DNA of 64,000 nt from Verrucomicrobiales bacterium (GTDB taxonomy: Bacteria > Verrucomicrobiota > Verrucomicrobiia > Verrucomicrobiales > DEV007), in assembly GCA_029213065.1 (NCBI GenBank), contig JARGPH010000004.1, forward strand, positions 82,507 through 146,506. Reading direction: 5' to 3'. Both the position numbers and the translations under genes were made by a program. Below the pieces are notes generated by a model, which worked only from the letters and a program-made list of their open reading frames with translations, did not search any database and had not been told where the DNA came from. Below, piece after piece: positions 16,963 through 25,584 of the stretch (position 1 is the stretch's first letter; each line of letters starts with the position of its first letter).

Positions 16963-18489
16963 ATGGCCAAAGGACCCAAAAATGCGATCAGCCCTTCTCG
17001 TGACGAAAATTTTCCCGAGTGGTATCAACAAGTCGTCAAAGCTGCCGACCTCGCCGAGAATTCGGAAGTGCGCGGCTGCATGGTGATCAAACCGTGGGGC
17101 TACGGACTCTGGGAGCAAATTCAGCAGCAACTCGATAAGTGGTTCAAAGACACCGGCCACAAAAACGCGTATTTCCCCCTTCTCATTCCCGTCAGTTACC
17201 TCGAAAAAGAGGCGACCCACGTGGAAGGATTCGCGACCGAATGCGCCGTTGTGACCCATCACCGCCTCGAGTTGAAGGATGGCAAAATGGTCCCCGCCGG
17301 CAAACTCACCGAGCCCTACGTAATCCGCCCGACTTCCGAAACCATCATCGGCGCCGCCTTCGGTCGCTGGGTTCAGAGCTACCGCGATCTGCCCCTCCTC
17401 ATCAACCAGTGGGCCAACGTGATGCGCTGGGAAATGCGCCCCCGTCTCTTTCTCCGCACCGCTGAGTTCCTCTGGCAGGAAGGTCACACCGCTCACGAAA
17501 CTGCTGAAGAGGCGATGGAGGAAACTGAGAAAATGCACGAGGTCTACGAGCGCTTTCTCACCGATCACCTTGCCGTGCCGGTAATTGCGGGGGAGAAGAC
17601 GGAAGCGGAGCGTTTCCCCGGCGCGCTGAACACCTTCACGGTCGAAGCGATGGTTCAGGACCGCAAAGCGATCCAGGCGGGAACCTCACACTTCCTCGGG
17701 CAGAATTTCTCCAAAGCCGCCGGCATCGAATTCGAAGGTCGCGAGCAGGGGCGTGAGTTCGCCTGGACCACGAGCTGGGGCGTCAGCACCCGCCTCATTG
17801 GAACGCTTCTGATGGCGCACTCCGATGACGACGGCCTCGTGCTTCCTCCACGCGTCGCACCGACCCAGGTCGTCATCATTCCGGTGACACCGAAGCCCGA
17901 GCACGAAGCCCCTGTCTTCGAAGCCTGCGAAGCCCTCGAAACTGAGTTGAAAAGCCAGACCGTTTTCGGCGCAGCCGTTTCCGTTGAGATCGACAAGCGC
18001 GACCTCGGCGGCGGCGTGAAAAGCTGGGAGTGGATCAAGAAAGGTGTCCCTGTCAGGATTGAAATCGGGCCACGCGATCTCGAAAAAGGATCCGTTGCTC
18101 TGACACGTCGCGACCGCGGCCCGAAAGAGAAAAACTTTCTTCCCACCGCTGAAGCCGTTTCCTCAATCAGCGAAACACTGGAGTCGATTCAGGAAAACCT
18201 CCTCGCACGTGCCCTCGCTTTCCGTGAAGAGCACACCATTGAAATCACCTCGATGGACGAGTTCAGAAAATTCTTCACTGCTGAAAACGCAAAGCAGCCC
18301 GAGATCCACGGAGGATTCGCTCTCGTGCATTGGGCCGGAAGCGTCGAGGACGAGGAGGCGCTCCAGCAGGAGCTTAAGGTTACGGTTCGCTGTATCCCGA
18401 AAGACTCAACCCTTCGCGGCGAAGCAGGAACCTGCATTTACACCGGGAAGCCGGCGGAGGGCCGCGTCATCTTTGCGAAAAGCTACTAG
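16963..18489 (+). CDS. proS: Prolyl-tRNA synthetase, archaeal/eukaryotic type
   Basis: A 508-residue class II synthetase of the ProS type lacking the bacterial insertion domain. Features are GCMVIKPWGYGLWEQIQQQLD at the N-terminus, motif 2 (MRWEMRPRLFLRTAEFLWQEGHTAH), the class II motif 3 region (AWTTSWGVSTRLIGTLLMAH), the anticodon-binding domain (APTQVVIIPVTPK) and the C-terminal zinc-like extension ending RVIFAKSY. This subtype occurs in scattered bacterial lineages. The 297-base region upstream contains no recognisable T-box and only one short inverted repeat (16801-16814). Confidence 0.95.
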   Translation: MAKGPKNAISPSRDENFPEWYQQVVKAADLAENSEVRGCMVIKPWGYGLWEQIQQQLDKWFKDTGHKNAYFPLLIPVSYLEKEATHVEGFATECAVVTHHRLELKDGKMVPAGKLTEPYVIRPTSETIIGAAFGRWVQSYRDLPLLINQWANVMRWEMRPRLFLRTAEFLWQEGHTAHETAEEAMEETEKMHEVYERFLTDHLAVPVIAGEKTEAERFPGALNTFTVEAMVQDRKAIQAGTSHFLGQNFSKAAGIEFEGREQGREFAWTTSWGVSTRLIGTLLMAHSDDDGLVLPPRVAPTQVVIIPVTPKPEHEAPVFEACEALETELKSQTVFGAAVSVEIDKRDLGGGVKSWEWIKKGVPVRIEIGPRDLEKGSVALTRRDRGPKEKNFLPTAEAVSSISETLESIQENLLARALAFREEHTIEITSMDEFRKFFTAENAKQPEIHGGFALVHWAGSVEDEEALQQELKVTVRCIPKDSTLRGEAGTCIYTGKPAEGRVIFAKSY

Positions 18490-18513
18490 GGCAGCGGCTC
18501 ACTTCACAGGTTC

Positions 18514-18572
18514 ATTCAACCCTGTCAGGTCATTGATCCAACAGGGTTGAATTGACGACCCAACCCTGTCAG
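18514..18572 (+). repeat. AACCCTGT hairpin repeat, copy 1
   Basis: ATTCAACCCTGT (18514-18525) and ACAGGGTTGAAT (18541-18552) form a perfect 12-pair inverted repeat with a 15-base loop, and CAACCCTGTCAG occurs twice (18518-18529 and 18561-18572). The 17-mer CCCTGTCAGGTCATTGA recurs with one change on the minus strand at 56448-56465. It may terminate proS transcription, though it lacks a T tract. Confidence 0.65.
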
Positions 18573-18574
18573 CC

Positions 18575-18617
18575 CCTCTCTTTTTCTTTTCCCTACTCTT
18601 TCTCTTAATCTCCCCGA
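18575..18617 (+). repeat. Pyrimidine-arm intergenic repeat, copy 1 (half element)
   Basis: A pyrimidine tract of CTTTTTC units ending CTCTTAATCTCCCC. Its last part matches the reverse complement of the right arms at 56340-56374 and 58829-58862. Here only one arm is evident, directly after the AACCCTGT hairpin, in the same order and orientation as the 56 kb copy on the opposite strand. Confidence 0.55.
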
Positions 18618-18672
18618 AACCCCGCCCCGGTTTTCAAATTGAAAAACGGAGCGACGGGCGGAGTATAAGATC

Positions 18673-18888
18673 ATGATGCCTCCGGAATGCGCTGTCTGCG
18701 GGCGCGATCTTCGCAGCGATCCCGATTTGAAGTTCGGTCAGGTCAGCTTTGCCAATTTCGTCCCCCTCGACGGCCCCGGGCACCCGAAAGGGCTTGTCTG
18801 GTTTTGCGTCGATCACCTCGACGCGGCGAAGGAGCTAAGCCATCTCGCGAGTCCGGAGGCAATTCGTGAACTGCGGGCAAATCTCTGA
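18673..18888 (+). CDS. Small CxxC protein of unknown function
   Basis: A 71-residue protein beginning MMPPECAVCGRDLRSDPD; the CxxC pair at residues 6-9 with a later CVDH could form a metal-binding knuckle. The rest, GQVSFANFVPLDGPGHPKGLVWF and a helical tail AKELSHLASPEAIRELRANL, is compact. I do not recognise a family. It lies alone after the intergenic repeats and 31 bases before the stop of the converging PDZ gene. Codon use is like the neighbours, which favours a real gene. Confidence 0.6.
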   Translation: MMPPECAVCGRDLRSDPDLKFGQVSFANFVPLDGPGHPKGLVWFCVDHLDAAKELSHLASPEAIRELRANL

Positions 18889-18919
18889 GACAACCGGGGA
18901 GGAAGTCCAGCGTCACCGC

Positions 18920-19978
18920 TCAAAGTAATTCTTTGGGAGCGTTCCCGAGCGAAGCACGCTCAAGTGGCTGCGAAGCATTTTCCGGCTTCGGGGCAGGTGC
19001 CTCCGGAGTCAGTACTTTGAGATCATCCAGTTTCATTTCTCTGAGGTGCTTCCTCGCTGCTTCCGGCAACCCCTCAATACCTGCTTCAGGATCGTATTCG
19101 CCTTCGTAAATGAAATTACCTTTCTCGTCTTTCAGGACCATTTCATGCTCGCCCTCTTTGTTGGTGATCACCAGTTCCCCTTTTTCGTTGTCGATCTTGA
19201 TAACACCGTCCGCAGAGAGGACCTTTACCGGAAAACCGGGGCGCACTGAGATCGCGGGTGGCTTTCCCGGATCGAGCCGATCTTCCCCCGGCTCCCCCGC
19301 TTCGGCATTACGCAGCGCTCCGTGGTCTTTCATCCACCTTTGCAAATGATCCTGCTGCCGCCTCACGGCCTCCTCCCACTGTCGGGACTGAGGGTGCACC
19401 GAACCGTGACCTGAGCGGAAATTTCTATCACCATCAGGACCTCCGGGTCTCACGAAGGGCCGATACTCGGTCTCCCCGAGTGTGACCTTCAATTCTTTCT
19501 CAAGCCCTTTGCGAATCACCGTCACTTTGACTTCATCACCTTCTTTGAGGCGCTTCACGAGCAGAGAGAGATGCTCCGGCGAGATCAGCATTTGATCGTC
19601 GAACAGCACAAGAACGTCGTTTGCTTTAAGCCCGGCATCGCTCGCGGGGGAATCCTCAAGCACTTGAAAAATCTGCACGCCGAATCCCTCCTCGACCTCA
19701 AGATACTCACGAAGCGATTCCGGCAGGGGCGCAGTCGCTACCCCGAGCCAGGTCTGAGTCTCTACTGATCTCGAAGGCTCACCCTTCGACTCCGGCCCGC
19801 GCCGCGGAGCCTCACCCCGCTTCGGTGGTTCCGGCTTCCTTTCGCGATCGACTCGCGGCTTCTCCGCCTCCGCGCGCTCCGGAGCATCCTTTCGTTCATC
19901 CGATTGGGCGGAAATATCAATCGCTGTAGAGACGGCCCAGAGACCGACGAAGAGAACGGAAAGAAGGAGATTTTTCAT
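18920..19978 (-). CDS. Exported PDZ-domain protein
   Basis: A 352-residue protein with a signal peptide (LLLSVLFVGLWAVSTAIDISA), then about 50 residues rich in Arg, Pro, Glu and Lys, and a PDZ domain at about residues 75-165: TWLGVATAPLPESL, GFGVQIFQVLEDSPASDAGLKANDVLVLFDDQ and DEVKVTVIRKGLEKELKVTLGE. The C-terminal half is charged, with a small beta region (GVIKIDNEKGELVITNKEGEHEMVL). There is no protease domain, so it probably acts as an adaptor or scaffold in the envelope. The gene upstream (19994-20566) is a membrane-anchored protein 15 bases away, so the two are likely coexpressed. Confidence 0.75.
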   Translation of the reverse strand: MKNLLLSVLFVGLWAVSTAIDISAQSDERKDAPERAEAEKPRVDRERKPEPPKRGEAPRRGPESKGEPSRSVETQTWLGVATAPLPESLREYLEVEEGFGVQIFQVLEDSPASDAGLKANDVLVLFDDQMLISPEHLSLLVKRLKEGDEVKVTVIRKGLEKELKVTLGETEYRPFVRPGGPDGDRNFRSGHGSVHPQSRQWEEAVRRQQDHLQRWMKDHGALRNAEAGEPGEDRLDPGKPPAISVRPGFPVKVLSADGVIKIDNEKGELVITNKEGEHEMVLKDEKGNFIYEGEYDPEAGIEGLPEAARKHLREMKLDDLKVLTPEAPAPKPENASQPLERASLGNAPKELL

Positions 19979-19993
19979 GAGGGGGATTTCTTG

Positions 19994-20566
19994 TTAGTTG
20001 GTTTGCAGAGGCACGACAATTTCCTCACTGCGAGGCTGAAAAAAACGGATGTTGGTTCCCGTCTCCGGATCGTGCCAGTGGTAGGCATCACCGTATTTCA
20101 CATTCATTTTTTCCCGTGGACCATCAGGGGTCGAAATAACGCCGCCGGAGGAACTTTCGAAAAGGTATCCCTGAGCCGAAACCGGCAAAAAGCGATCAAC
20201 CGATTCACCAGCGGGAACCCCGGGAACGGAGGCTGAAGAGGACTCATCTGAAAGGGTCAGGGCAGGGACAGGCTCACTCGAAACAGAAACAACATCATCG
20301 GGAAGTCGTTCCCGGATCTTCATGTAGCCCAGGACAACCATGACCGCGCAGCAAACTGCAGTCAGAGGGATGACGCGTCGCCACTGGATGTGGTTCGGAT
20401 CGTAGGCACTCCCCGAAGGCTCAATACGACTCGCAACCCGCTCGAAGTCGCGCAGCAAATCAGCCTCGACTCCAACGTCGAGCGCCGCCGGATCAAGCCC
20501 TTTCAGCAATGCCTCAAGGTCCCTGTCGTTCTCCGGTAATTCGTATTCGTTGGCTTCGTCTTTCAT
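19994..20566 (-). CDS. Single-pass membrane protein of unknown function
   Basis: A 190-residue protein with an acidic cytoplasmic N-terminus (about 85 residues), one transmembrane segment (VIPLTAVCCAVMVVLGYM), a Ser/Val-rich linker and a C-terminal domain containing GGVISTPDGPREKMNVKYGDAYHWHDPETGTNIRFFQPRSEEIVVPL. The layout (acidic N-terminus, one TM, periplasmic domain) recalls anti-sigma factors, but no zinc-finger HxxxCxxC motif or sigma gene is present, so that role is not supported. It precedes the PDZ gene by 15 bases and follows argH in the same direction. Confidence 0.6.
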   Translation of the reverse strand: MKDEANEYELPENDRDLEALLKGLDPAALDVGVEADLLRDFERVASRIEPSGSAYDPNHIQWRRVIPLTAVCCAVMVVLGYMKIRERLPDDVVSVSSEPVPALTLSDESSSASVPGVPAGESVDRFLPVSAQGYLFESSSGGVISTPDGPREKMNVKYGDAYHWHDPETGTNIRFFQPRSEEIVVPLQTN

Positions 20567-20626
20567 CCCGCTACAGATAGAGCGGGTGCGATTCCGGATT
20601 TTGTCTAAAGATTTAGATGGCCGGCC

Positions 20627-22006
20627 CTACAAAGCAGCCGCCGCGCTGAGACGCTTCTGCCACTTCGAGATCTGACGTCCCACATTCACCGGTGAAGGCG
20701 CTCCCACTGCCTTTCTCGCGCGAAGTGCTGTTTTGATATCGAGAACTTTGAAAACATCGTTCTCAAACACATCGGAAAACTGACGGTATTCGTCGAGGGT
20801 GAGCTCTCCAAATCCACGGGCTTCAGTGAGACTGAATGCGGTGAGCTTGCCGATAATTTCGTGCGCATCGCGGAAGGGAACCTTTTTCAAAACGAGGTAG
20901 TCGGCGAGATCCGTCGCGAGGAGGAAAGGATCGCTCGTCGCTTCGAGAGTCTTGTCTTCGCGCACTTTCGCGACCGCCATCATTTCGGCCATCACTTCGA
21001 GAGCAAGCTTGATCTGATCGAGTGAATCAAAAAGCGGCTCTTTGTCCTCCTGGAGGTCCCGATTGTATGTCATCGGGAGCCCTTTGATCGTCATGAGAAG
21101 GGACATCAAATTGCCGACGAGACGTCCTGTCTTGCCACGGGTCAATTCAGCGACATCAGGATTCTTCTTCTGAGGCATCAAGCTGGAACCGGTCGTGTGG
21201 GCATCGCTCAATTCGATGAAACCGAATTCGGCCGAAGCCCAGAGTATGATGTCTTCACTGAGACGGGAAAGATGAATCCCGATCATGGAGATGATGAAGA
21301 GCAACTCGGCGATGTAGTCACGGTCACTCACCGCATCCATGCTGTTCTGCGTGATCGCAGGAAAGCCGAGCTTCTCGGCGACAAGCTTCCGGTTCAAAAT
21401 GATTGTCGAGCCGGCAAGGGCACCTGATCCGAGCGGCATTACATTGATCCGCTTGTAGCAGTCGCGAATCCGCTGCTTGTCGCGCTCGAGCATCTCGATG
21501 TAGGCGAGAAGGTGATGAGCAAACAAAACCGGCTGGCCGCGCTGAAGGTGCGTGTATCCGGGCACGACCGCCTCGGGATGATTCACCGCAAGGGTGAGCA
21601 ACGCATTCTGCATCGTGGTGACGCGATCAAAAAGGGCCGTCGATTCCGCGCGGCAGTAGAGTCTCGTATCTAGGGCGACCTGGTCGTTCCGACTTCTTGC
21701 GGTGTGGAGTTTGGCACCGGCGTCACCGATTTTCTCAGTGAGGGCCCGCTCGATATTCATGTGAATATCTTCGAGACTGGTGCGAAAGCGAAACTCGCCT
21801 GTCTCAATCTCGGTTTTGATCTCTCGAAGTCCCTTCGCAATTTTGCGCTCTTCAGGCTTCGTAATGATTCCCGCTTCCTGCAGCGCCGCTGCCTGAGCGA
21901 TCGATCCTTCGATATCGTAAGCATAAAGCCTCCAATCGTAGGAGATCGACTCGCCGTATTTTTGAACGAGATTTGAAGTTTCGGTTTGGAACCTGCCTTT
22001 CCACAT
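20627..22006 (-). CDS. argH: Argininosuccinate lyase
   Basis: A 459-residue fumarase-superfamily enzyme performing the last step of arginine synthesis, argininosuccinate to arginine plus fumarate. Typical motifs are MWKGRFQTETSNLVQKYGESI, DIHMNIERALTEKIGDAGAKLHTARSRNDQVALDTRLY, PGYTHLQRGQPVLFAHHLLAY and the signature GSSLMPQKKNPDVAELTRGKTGR with the catalytic serine loop. Length is as expected. No other arginine genes are near. The Fur gene lies 42 bases upstream on the same strand. Confidence 0.96.
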   Translation of the reverse strand: MWKGRFQTETSNLVQKYGESISYDWRLYAYDIEGSIAQAAALQEAGIITKPEERKIAKGLREIKTEIETGEFRFRTSLEDIHMNIERALTEKIGDAGAKLHTARSRNDQVALDTRLYCRAESTALFDRVTTMQNALLTLAVNHPEAVVPGYTHLQRGQPVLFAHHLLAYIEMLERDKQRIRDCYKRINVMPLGSGALAGSTIILNRKLVAEKLGFPAITQNSMDAVSDRDYIAELLFIISMIGIHLSRLSEDIILWASAEFGFIELSDAHTTGSSLMPQKKNPDVAELTRGKTGRLVGNLMSLLMTIKGLPMTYNRDLQEDKEPLFDSLDQIKLALEVMAEMMAVAKVREDKTLEATSDPFLLATDLADYLVLKKVPFRDAHEIIGKLTAFSLTEARGFGELTLDEYRQFSDVFENDVFKVLDIKTALRARKAVGAPSPVNVGRQISKWQKRLSAAAAL

Positions 22007-22048
22007 ACAGGTGAATCGCCCGTTGCAGCCTCTATTTCAACCGCGATT

Positions 22049-22534
22049 TTACGAGATCTTTTTCCCCAACCGCATTTCGATCAGGTTTTCGCACATCCCG
22101 TCCGACCTCAGGCGGTCGCAACACGCCTCGATGCGCATCGATTTTGATGCCGGACGAAAGCCGAGGCGTCGCGTGATGCAGTCAATTAGAACGGCGGTAT
22201 TATCGTCCTCGAACTCAACCACCTTGCCACAATCGATACAGATGAGATGGTTGTGATCCGGTGAATCGAGAAAGTTAGGGTCGTAAACCCGCTCATCCTT
22301 ACCGAGATCAATTTCACGGAGAAGGCCACATTCAAGGAGCAGTGAAATAGTCCGGTAAAGCGTCGCCCGCGAGGTTTTCGGATCAATCCGGCGGGCCTTA
22401 TCCATCAATTCCTCTGCCGTAAAATGATCGTCATTCGCAAATGCCGCCTCGACGATGACGTCGCGCTGCCCCGTTCGGCGCATGCCTCGCTGGCGGATAA
22501 ACTCGTCAAAGCGCTCTTTAATCTCAGGGTTCAT
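22049..22534 (-). CDS. fur: Fur-family transcriptional regulator
   Basis: A 161-residue metal-responsive repressor. The N-terminal winged helix has RRTGQRDVIVEAAF, HFTAEELMDKARRIDPKTSRATLYRTISLLLECGLLREI; the metal-binding dimerisation domain has HNHLICIDCGKVVEFED with the usual His/Cys/Glu ligands. A second cysteine cluster (ACCDRLRSDGMC) lies near the C-terminus but is not the typical CxxC, so Fur versus Zur or PerR cannot be settled. It is divergent from manA; the 187-base AT-rich region between them may carry an autoregulatory box that I could not identify with confidence. Confidence 0.85.
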   Translation of the reverse strand: MNPEIKERFDEFIRQRGMRRTGQRDVIVEAAFANDDHFTAEELMDKARRIDPKTSRATLYRTISLLLECGLLREIDLGKDERVYDPNFLDSPDHNHLICIDCGKVVEFEDDNTAVLIDCITRRLGFRPASKSMRIEACCDRLRSDGMCENLIEMRLGKKIS

Positions 22535-22721
22535 TTGAAAAATAGATCGTGAAAGAAGGTTAGCTTTTCAATCGGAGTCAGGTCAATGCCTTTGAGAAAC
22601 CAAAAAAGCAGCTGAAATCACCGGCAATTTATCCTATACACCTTTAACTATGGTTTTTAATTTCGATTTTCGGTAAAGATCCTGCTCTTGACCTGCTTCC
22701 AGATTTCAAAACACTTCCGTC

Positions 22722-23681
22722 ATGCCGTCCACTGATCCTTATATCCGATTTGAACCCATCTATCAAACTCGCGTTTGGGGGGGGCGTACTTTGGAAAGCC
22801 ACCTCAACCGCAGTCTTCCCGATGACGGTCAACCTTACGGGGAAAGCTGGGAGATTTCTGCACGCGAGGAAGCAAACAGTGTGATTATCGGGGGAGCACA
22901 CCGCGGAGGCAACCTGCTCGATTTGTGGGCGGATGACGATACCCGGCTTGCCGTCTTCGGGCCCGATGCGCCCGACTCCTCACGCTTTCCGCTCCTCTTT
23001 AAAATCCTCGATGCGAGGGACAGGCTCTCCATCCAGGTTCACCCCCCTGCTGAGATCGCTGAAGAACTGAACGGGGAACCCAAGTCCGAAGTCTGGTACA
23101 TTGCCCATGCGGAGCCGGGAGCGGAACTTTACATCGGAGTGGAGGAAGGCGTTACCGAGGAATCTTTCAGAAAAGCGCTCGAAGAGGGCAACACGGAGGA
23201 ACTCGTCCACACGATCCGCCCCGAAACAGGGCAGCACATTTACATTCCGAGCGGACGGCTCCACGCCATCGGGGCCGGTCTCCTAATTTACGAAATCCAG
23301 GAAAACTCCGATACAACCTACCGCGTTTACGACTGGGGCCGACTCGGGCTCGATGGGAATCCGCGCGACCTCCATATCGAGGAATCGCTGAAATGCATCG
23401 ACTTTTCCGACATTACCCCCGCGATGGATGTGTCCAGTGATGCCGTGATTTGTGAATGCGACTATTTCCGTCTCGAAAAGCACGAGATTGCCGGGCAGGA
23501 AAATATTCAGGACAAAGTGGCCGACCGCTTTGCAATTATCGCAGTGACTTCAGGTTCTCTCACCGCAGACGGAGCCGAGTTCCGCGAAGGCGATTTCTTC
23601 ATGACACCGGCAGGGGCCGATACCTCCACCATCGTCGCAGACGCGGATACGAGCTTCCTCCTCACGACCTGGCCGGGTTAA
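22722..23681 (+). CDS. manA: Class I mannose-6-phosphate isomerase
   Basis: A 319-residue cupin enzyme interconverting mannose-6-phosphate and fructose-6-phosphate. PIYQTRVWGGRTLESHL at the N-terminus, PLLFKILDARDRLSIQVHPP with the zinc-binding QxH, SEVWYIAHAEPGAELYIG, HIYIPSGRLHAIGAGLLIYEIQENSDTTYRVYDWGR with the second His and the catalytic region, all fit the short bacterial ManA type. It supplies mannose sugars for nucleotide-sugar synthesis. ATG 22722; no strong ribosome site. Confidence 0.93.
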   Translation: MPSTDPYIRFEPIYQTRVWGGRTLESHLNRSLPDDGQPYGESWEISAREEANSVIIGGAHRGGNLLDLWADDDTRLAVFGPDAPDSSRFPLLFKILDARDRLSIQVHPPAEIAEELNGEPKSEVWYIAHAEPGAELYIGVEEGVTEESFRKALEEGNTEELVHTIRPETGQHIYIPSGRLHAIGAGLLIYEIQENSDTTYRVYDWGRLGLDGNPRDLHIEESLKCIDFSDITPAMDVSSDAVICECDYFRLEKHEIAGQENIQDKVADRFAIIAVTSGSLTADGAEFREGDFFMTPAGADTSTIVADADTSFLLTTWPG

Positions 23682-23934
23682 GCGCCCACCTTCTCCCCCA
23701 CTGCGTCAACGGGTTGCAGAGTGCATACGCGCTCTTGCGTTGGACTGTGCAGTTTACGGATTCCAAGCCCCTTCAGGTGGTTTTCCGCCCCCGGGACACA
23801 GCTCTGACAATACTCACAACCAAGTTATAAACAACAGGTTACAAAACAACATATCCGAATCAAGACCTGAATGGCATCGGAGATGCACTAAGAAGAGCCA
23901 TAAACAAGGCCACCCGGCCGAACCGGAAAATATT

Positions 23935-24399
23935 ATGGAAACAACAGTGCAAAGAACCGAAACAGAAGAAAAATGCATCGAATGGTGCAACAAAATGCTC
24001 CGTGGTGAGCGTTCCGCAGTCGAGACCTACGAACAGGCTATCGAAAAACACGGAACCAATCCCCGCCTCGCAGAACTCAGAGATATTCAGAGAGAGCACA
24101 AACGCTCAGTCTCCGACCTTGAAGCCTGCCTCGCTGAGATGAATGCCGAAGCCGATCAAAGCTCAGGCGCATGGGGCGTTTTCGCCAAAACAGTGCAAAG
24201 CGCCGCGAACCTCTTCGGCAAGGAATCGGCCGTCGAAGCTCTCATGAAAGGTGAGGAAATGGGTCTCAATGACTATCTCTCAGCCCTCGAAAGCAACGAA
24301 CTCACAGTGGAACACCGCAAAATCTACGAAATGCGCCTGATCCCCCGGATTAAAGGAAACCTGATCACCCTTGAGGCTCTTGAATCCAGAATTGACTGA
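23935..24399 (+). CDS. DUF2383 / PA2169-type four-helix-bundle protein
   Basis: A 154-residue all-helical, probably cytoplasmic protein. The N-terminal half (EKCIEWCNKMLRGERSAVETYEQAIEKH and RLAELRDIQREHKRSVSDLEACLAEM) resembles the ferritin-like DUF2383 helices with their E...ExxH spacing; the second half has SAVEALMKGEEMGLNDYLSALES and HRKIYEMRLIPRIKGNL. Members are often stress-linked; biochemical role is unknown. Start ATG 23935 gives METTVQRTETEE; the upstream in-frame sequence has no family likeness. A good terminator follows. Confidence 0.75.
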   Translation: METTVQRTETEEKCIEWCNKMLRGERSAVETYEQAIEKHGTNPRLAELRDIQREHKRSVSDLEACLAEMNAEADQSSGAWGVFAKTVQSAANLFGKESAVEALMKGEEMGLNDYLSALESNELTVEHRKIYEMRLIPRIKGNLITLEALESRID

Positions 24400-24437
24400 T
24401 CAACACAAACACCAGCAAACTGAATGCTGAAAAATCA

Positions 24438-24466
24438 GACCTGGGTTCACTCCCCGGGTCTTTTTT
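24438..24466. terminator. Bidirectional Rho-independent terminator
   Basis: GACCTGGG and CCCGGGTC form an eight-pair stem (one G-U) with T6 on the plus strand and T-rich sequence on the minus strand. It sits between the converging DUF2383 and kdsD genes and just touches the kdsD stop codon. Confidence 0.8.
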
Positions 24467-25439
24467 ATACAACCTGGAGCCGCGCTAGATCCTGAGTATC
24501 GATCAACCCAACCGCACAGCCATCGGCATCGATCACGACGAGGTCATCAATGTGATTGTCCTCGAGCAGTCGCATCACCTCCCCGACGAGCTGATTCTCC
24601 CGGACACGAACCGGATCTGCGGTCATGAAGTCTCCGACCGCAGCAGATCCGATCTCAGCATTTCCACTCTGGAAAGCCCTTACAAAGTCACCCTGGGTAA
24701 ACACCCCGAGAAGCTTCCCGCTTTCATCGACAATCGTCACAGCGCCGCAACGGGCTTTTGTCATTTGCGAAATCGAATCGGCAATCGTCGTCGCACTCAG
24801 GACCCTGACACAGGCATCCCCTTTCCGCATGATGTCCGCAGCGCGGAGCAGGAGCGCCTTCCCGAGCGAACCGCCGGGATGAAGCTCGGCAAAATGATCG
24901 CGAGTGAATCCCCGCGCCTCAAGAAGGACCATGGCGAGAGCATCACCTAACACGAGCATATTGGTCGTGCTAGAAGTCGGCGCGAGATTGAGCGGACACG
25001 CCTCACGTTCCACATTCACATCGAGAACACAGTCGGCCGCTTTACTCAGAGTGGAGTTCAGTTTTCCCGTGATCGCAATCAACTGAATCTGGCGGCGCTT
25101 CAAATGGGGTAGCAGAGAAAGCAGCTCATCCGTCTCTCCCGAATAGCTCAGGGCAATGACAACGTCACCCTTGTTCACCAAACCGATGTCACCGTGAATG
25201 GCATCCTGACAATTCAACACCGTCGTCGGAGCGCCGGTCGAATTCAGAGTCGCCGCCAACTTGCTCCCGATGTTTCCCGACTTGCCGACACCGACCACGG
25301 TGATGCGGGCTCCGCCTTCGATCGCCGTTTTCAACATTTCCACTGCGGCTGAAAACGAGGCATCGACCCGCTCAAGAAGACGATTCAATTCATCGATCTC
25401 AAGCGAGATGACGCGGCGGGCTTTTTCGAGATGATCCAT
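24465..25439 (-). CDS. kdsD: Arabinose-5-phosphate isomerase (KpsF/GutQ type, SIS plus two CBS domains)
   Basis: A 324-residue enzyme making arabinose-5-phosphate, the first committed precursor of Kdo in lipopolysaccharide. The SIS domain has ITVVGVGKSGNIGSKLAATLNSTGAPT, IHGDIGLVNKGDVVIALSYSGETDELLSLLPHLKRR and ELHPGGSLGKALLL; two CBS motifs follow (ADIMRKGDACVRV and VGDFMTADPVRVREN). Its presence implies a Gram-negative outer membrane with Kdo. ATG 25439 is preferred to the in-frame TTG at 25454. A TAAGCGCTTA palindrome lies just upstream at about 25460. Confidence 0.92.
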   Translation of the reverse strand: MDHLEKARRVISLEIDELNRLLERVDASFSAAVEMLKTAIEGGARITVVGVGKSGNIGSKLAATLNSTGAPTTVLNCQDAIHGDIGLVNKGDVVIALSYSGETDELLSLLPHLKRRQIQLIAITGKLNSTLSKAADCVLDVNVEREACPLNLAPTSSTTNMLVLGDALAMVLLEARGFTRDHFAELHPGGSLGKALLLRAADIMRKGDACVRVLSATTIADSISQMTKARCGAVTIVDESGKLLGVFTQGDFVRAFQSGNAEIGSAAVGDFMTADPVRVRENQLVGEVMRLLEDNHIDDLVVIDADGCAVGLIDTQDLARLQVV

Positions 25440-25584
25440 AAAGGGGGCAGGCAAAATGATAAGCGCTTACGAATCAGGATCAAGAGTCGGTCGAAAGGGA
25501 AATCCAAGACATTTCCACGCCACAAAAAAATCATGACCTCTTCGCAAATTCCCTATAATCTCCCGCTCACAAAGATCCTATCCG

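Noticed and set aside
18514..18572. Possible CRISPR repeats
   Set aside because: Only two direct copies of a 12-mer inside a hairpin, no regular spacers and no cas genes.
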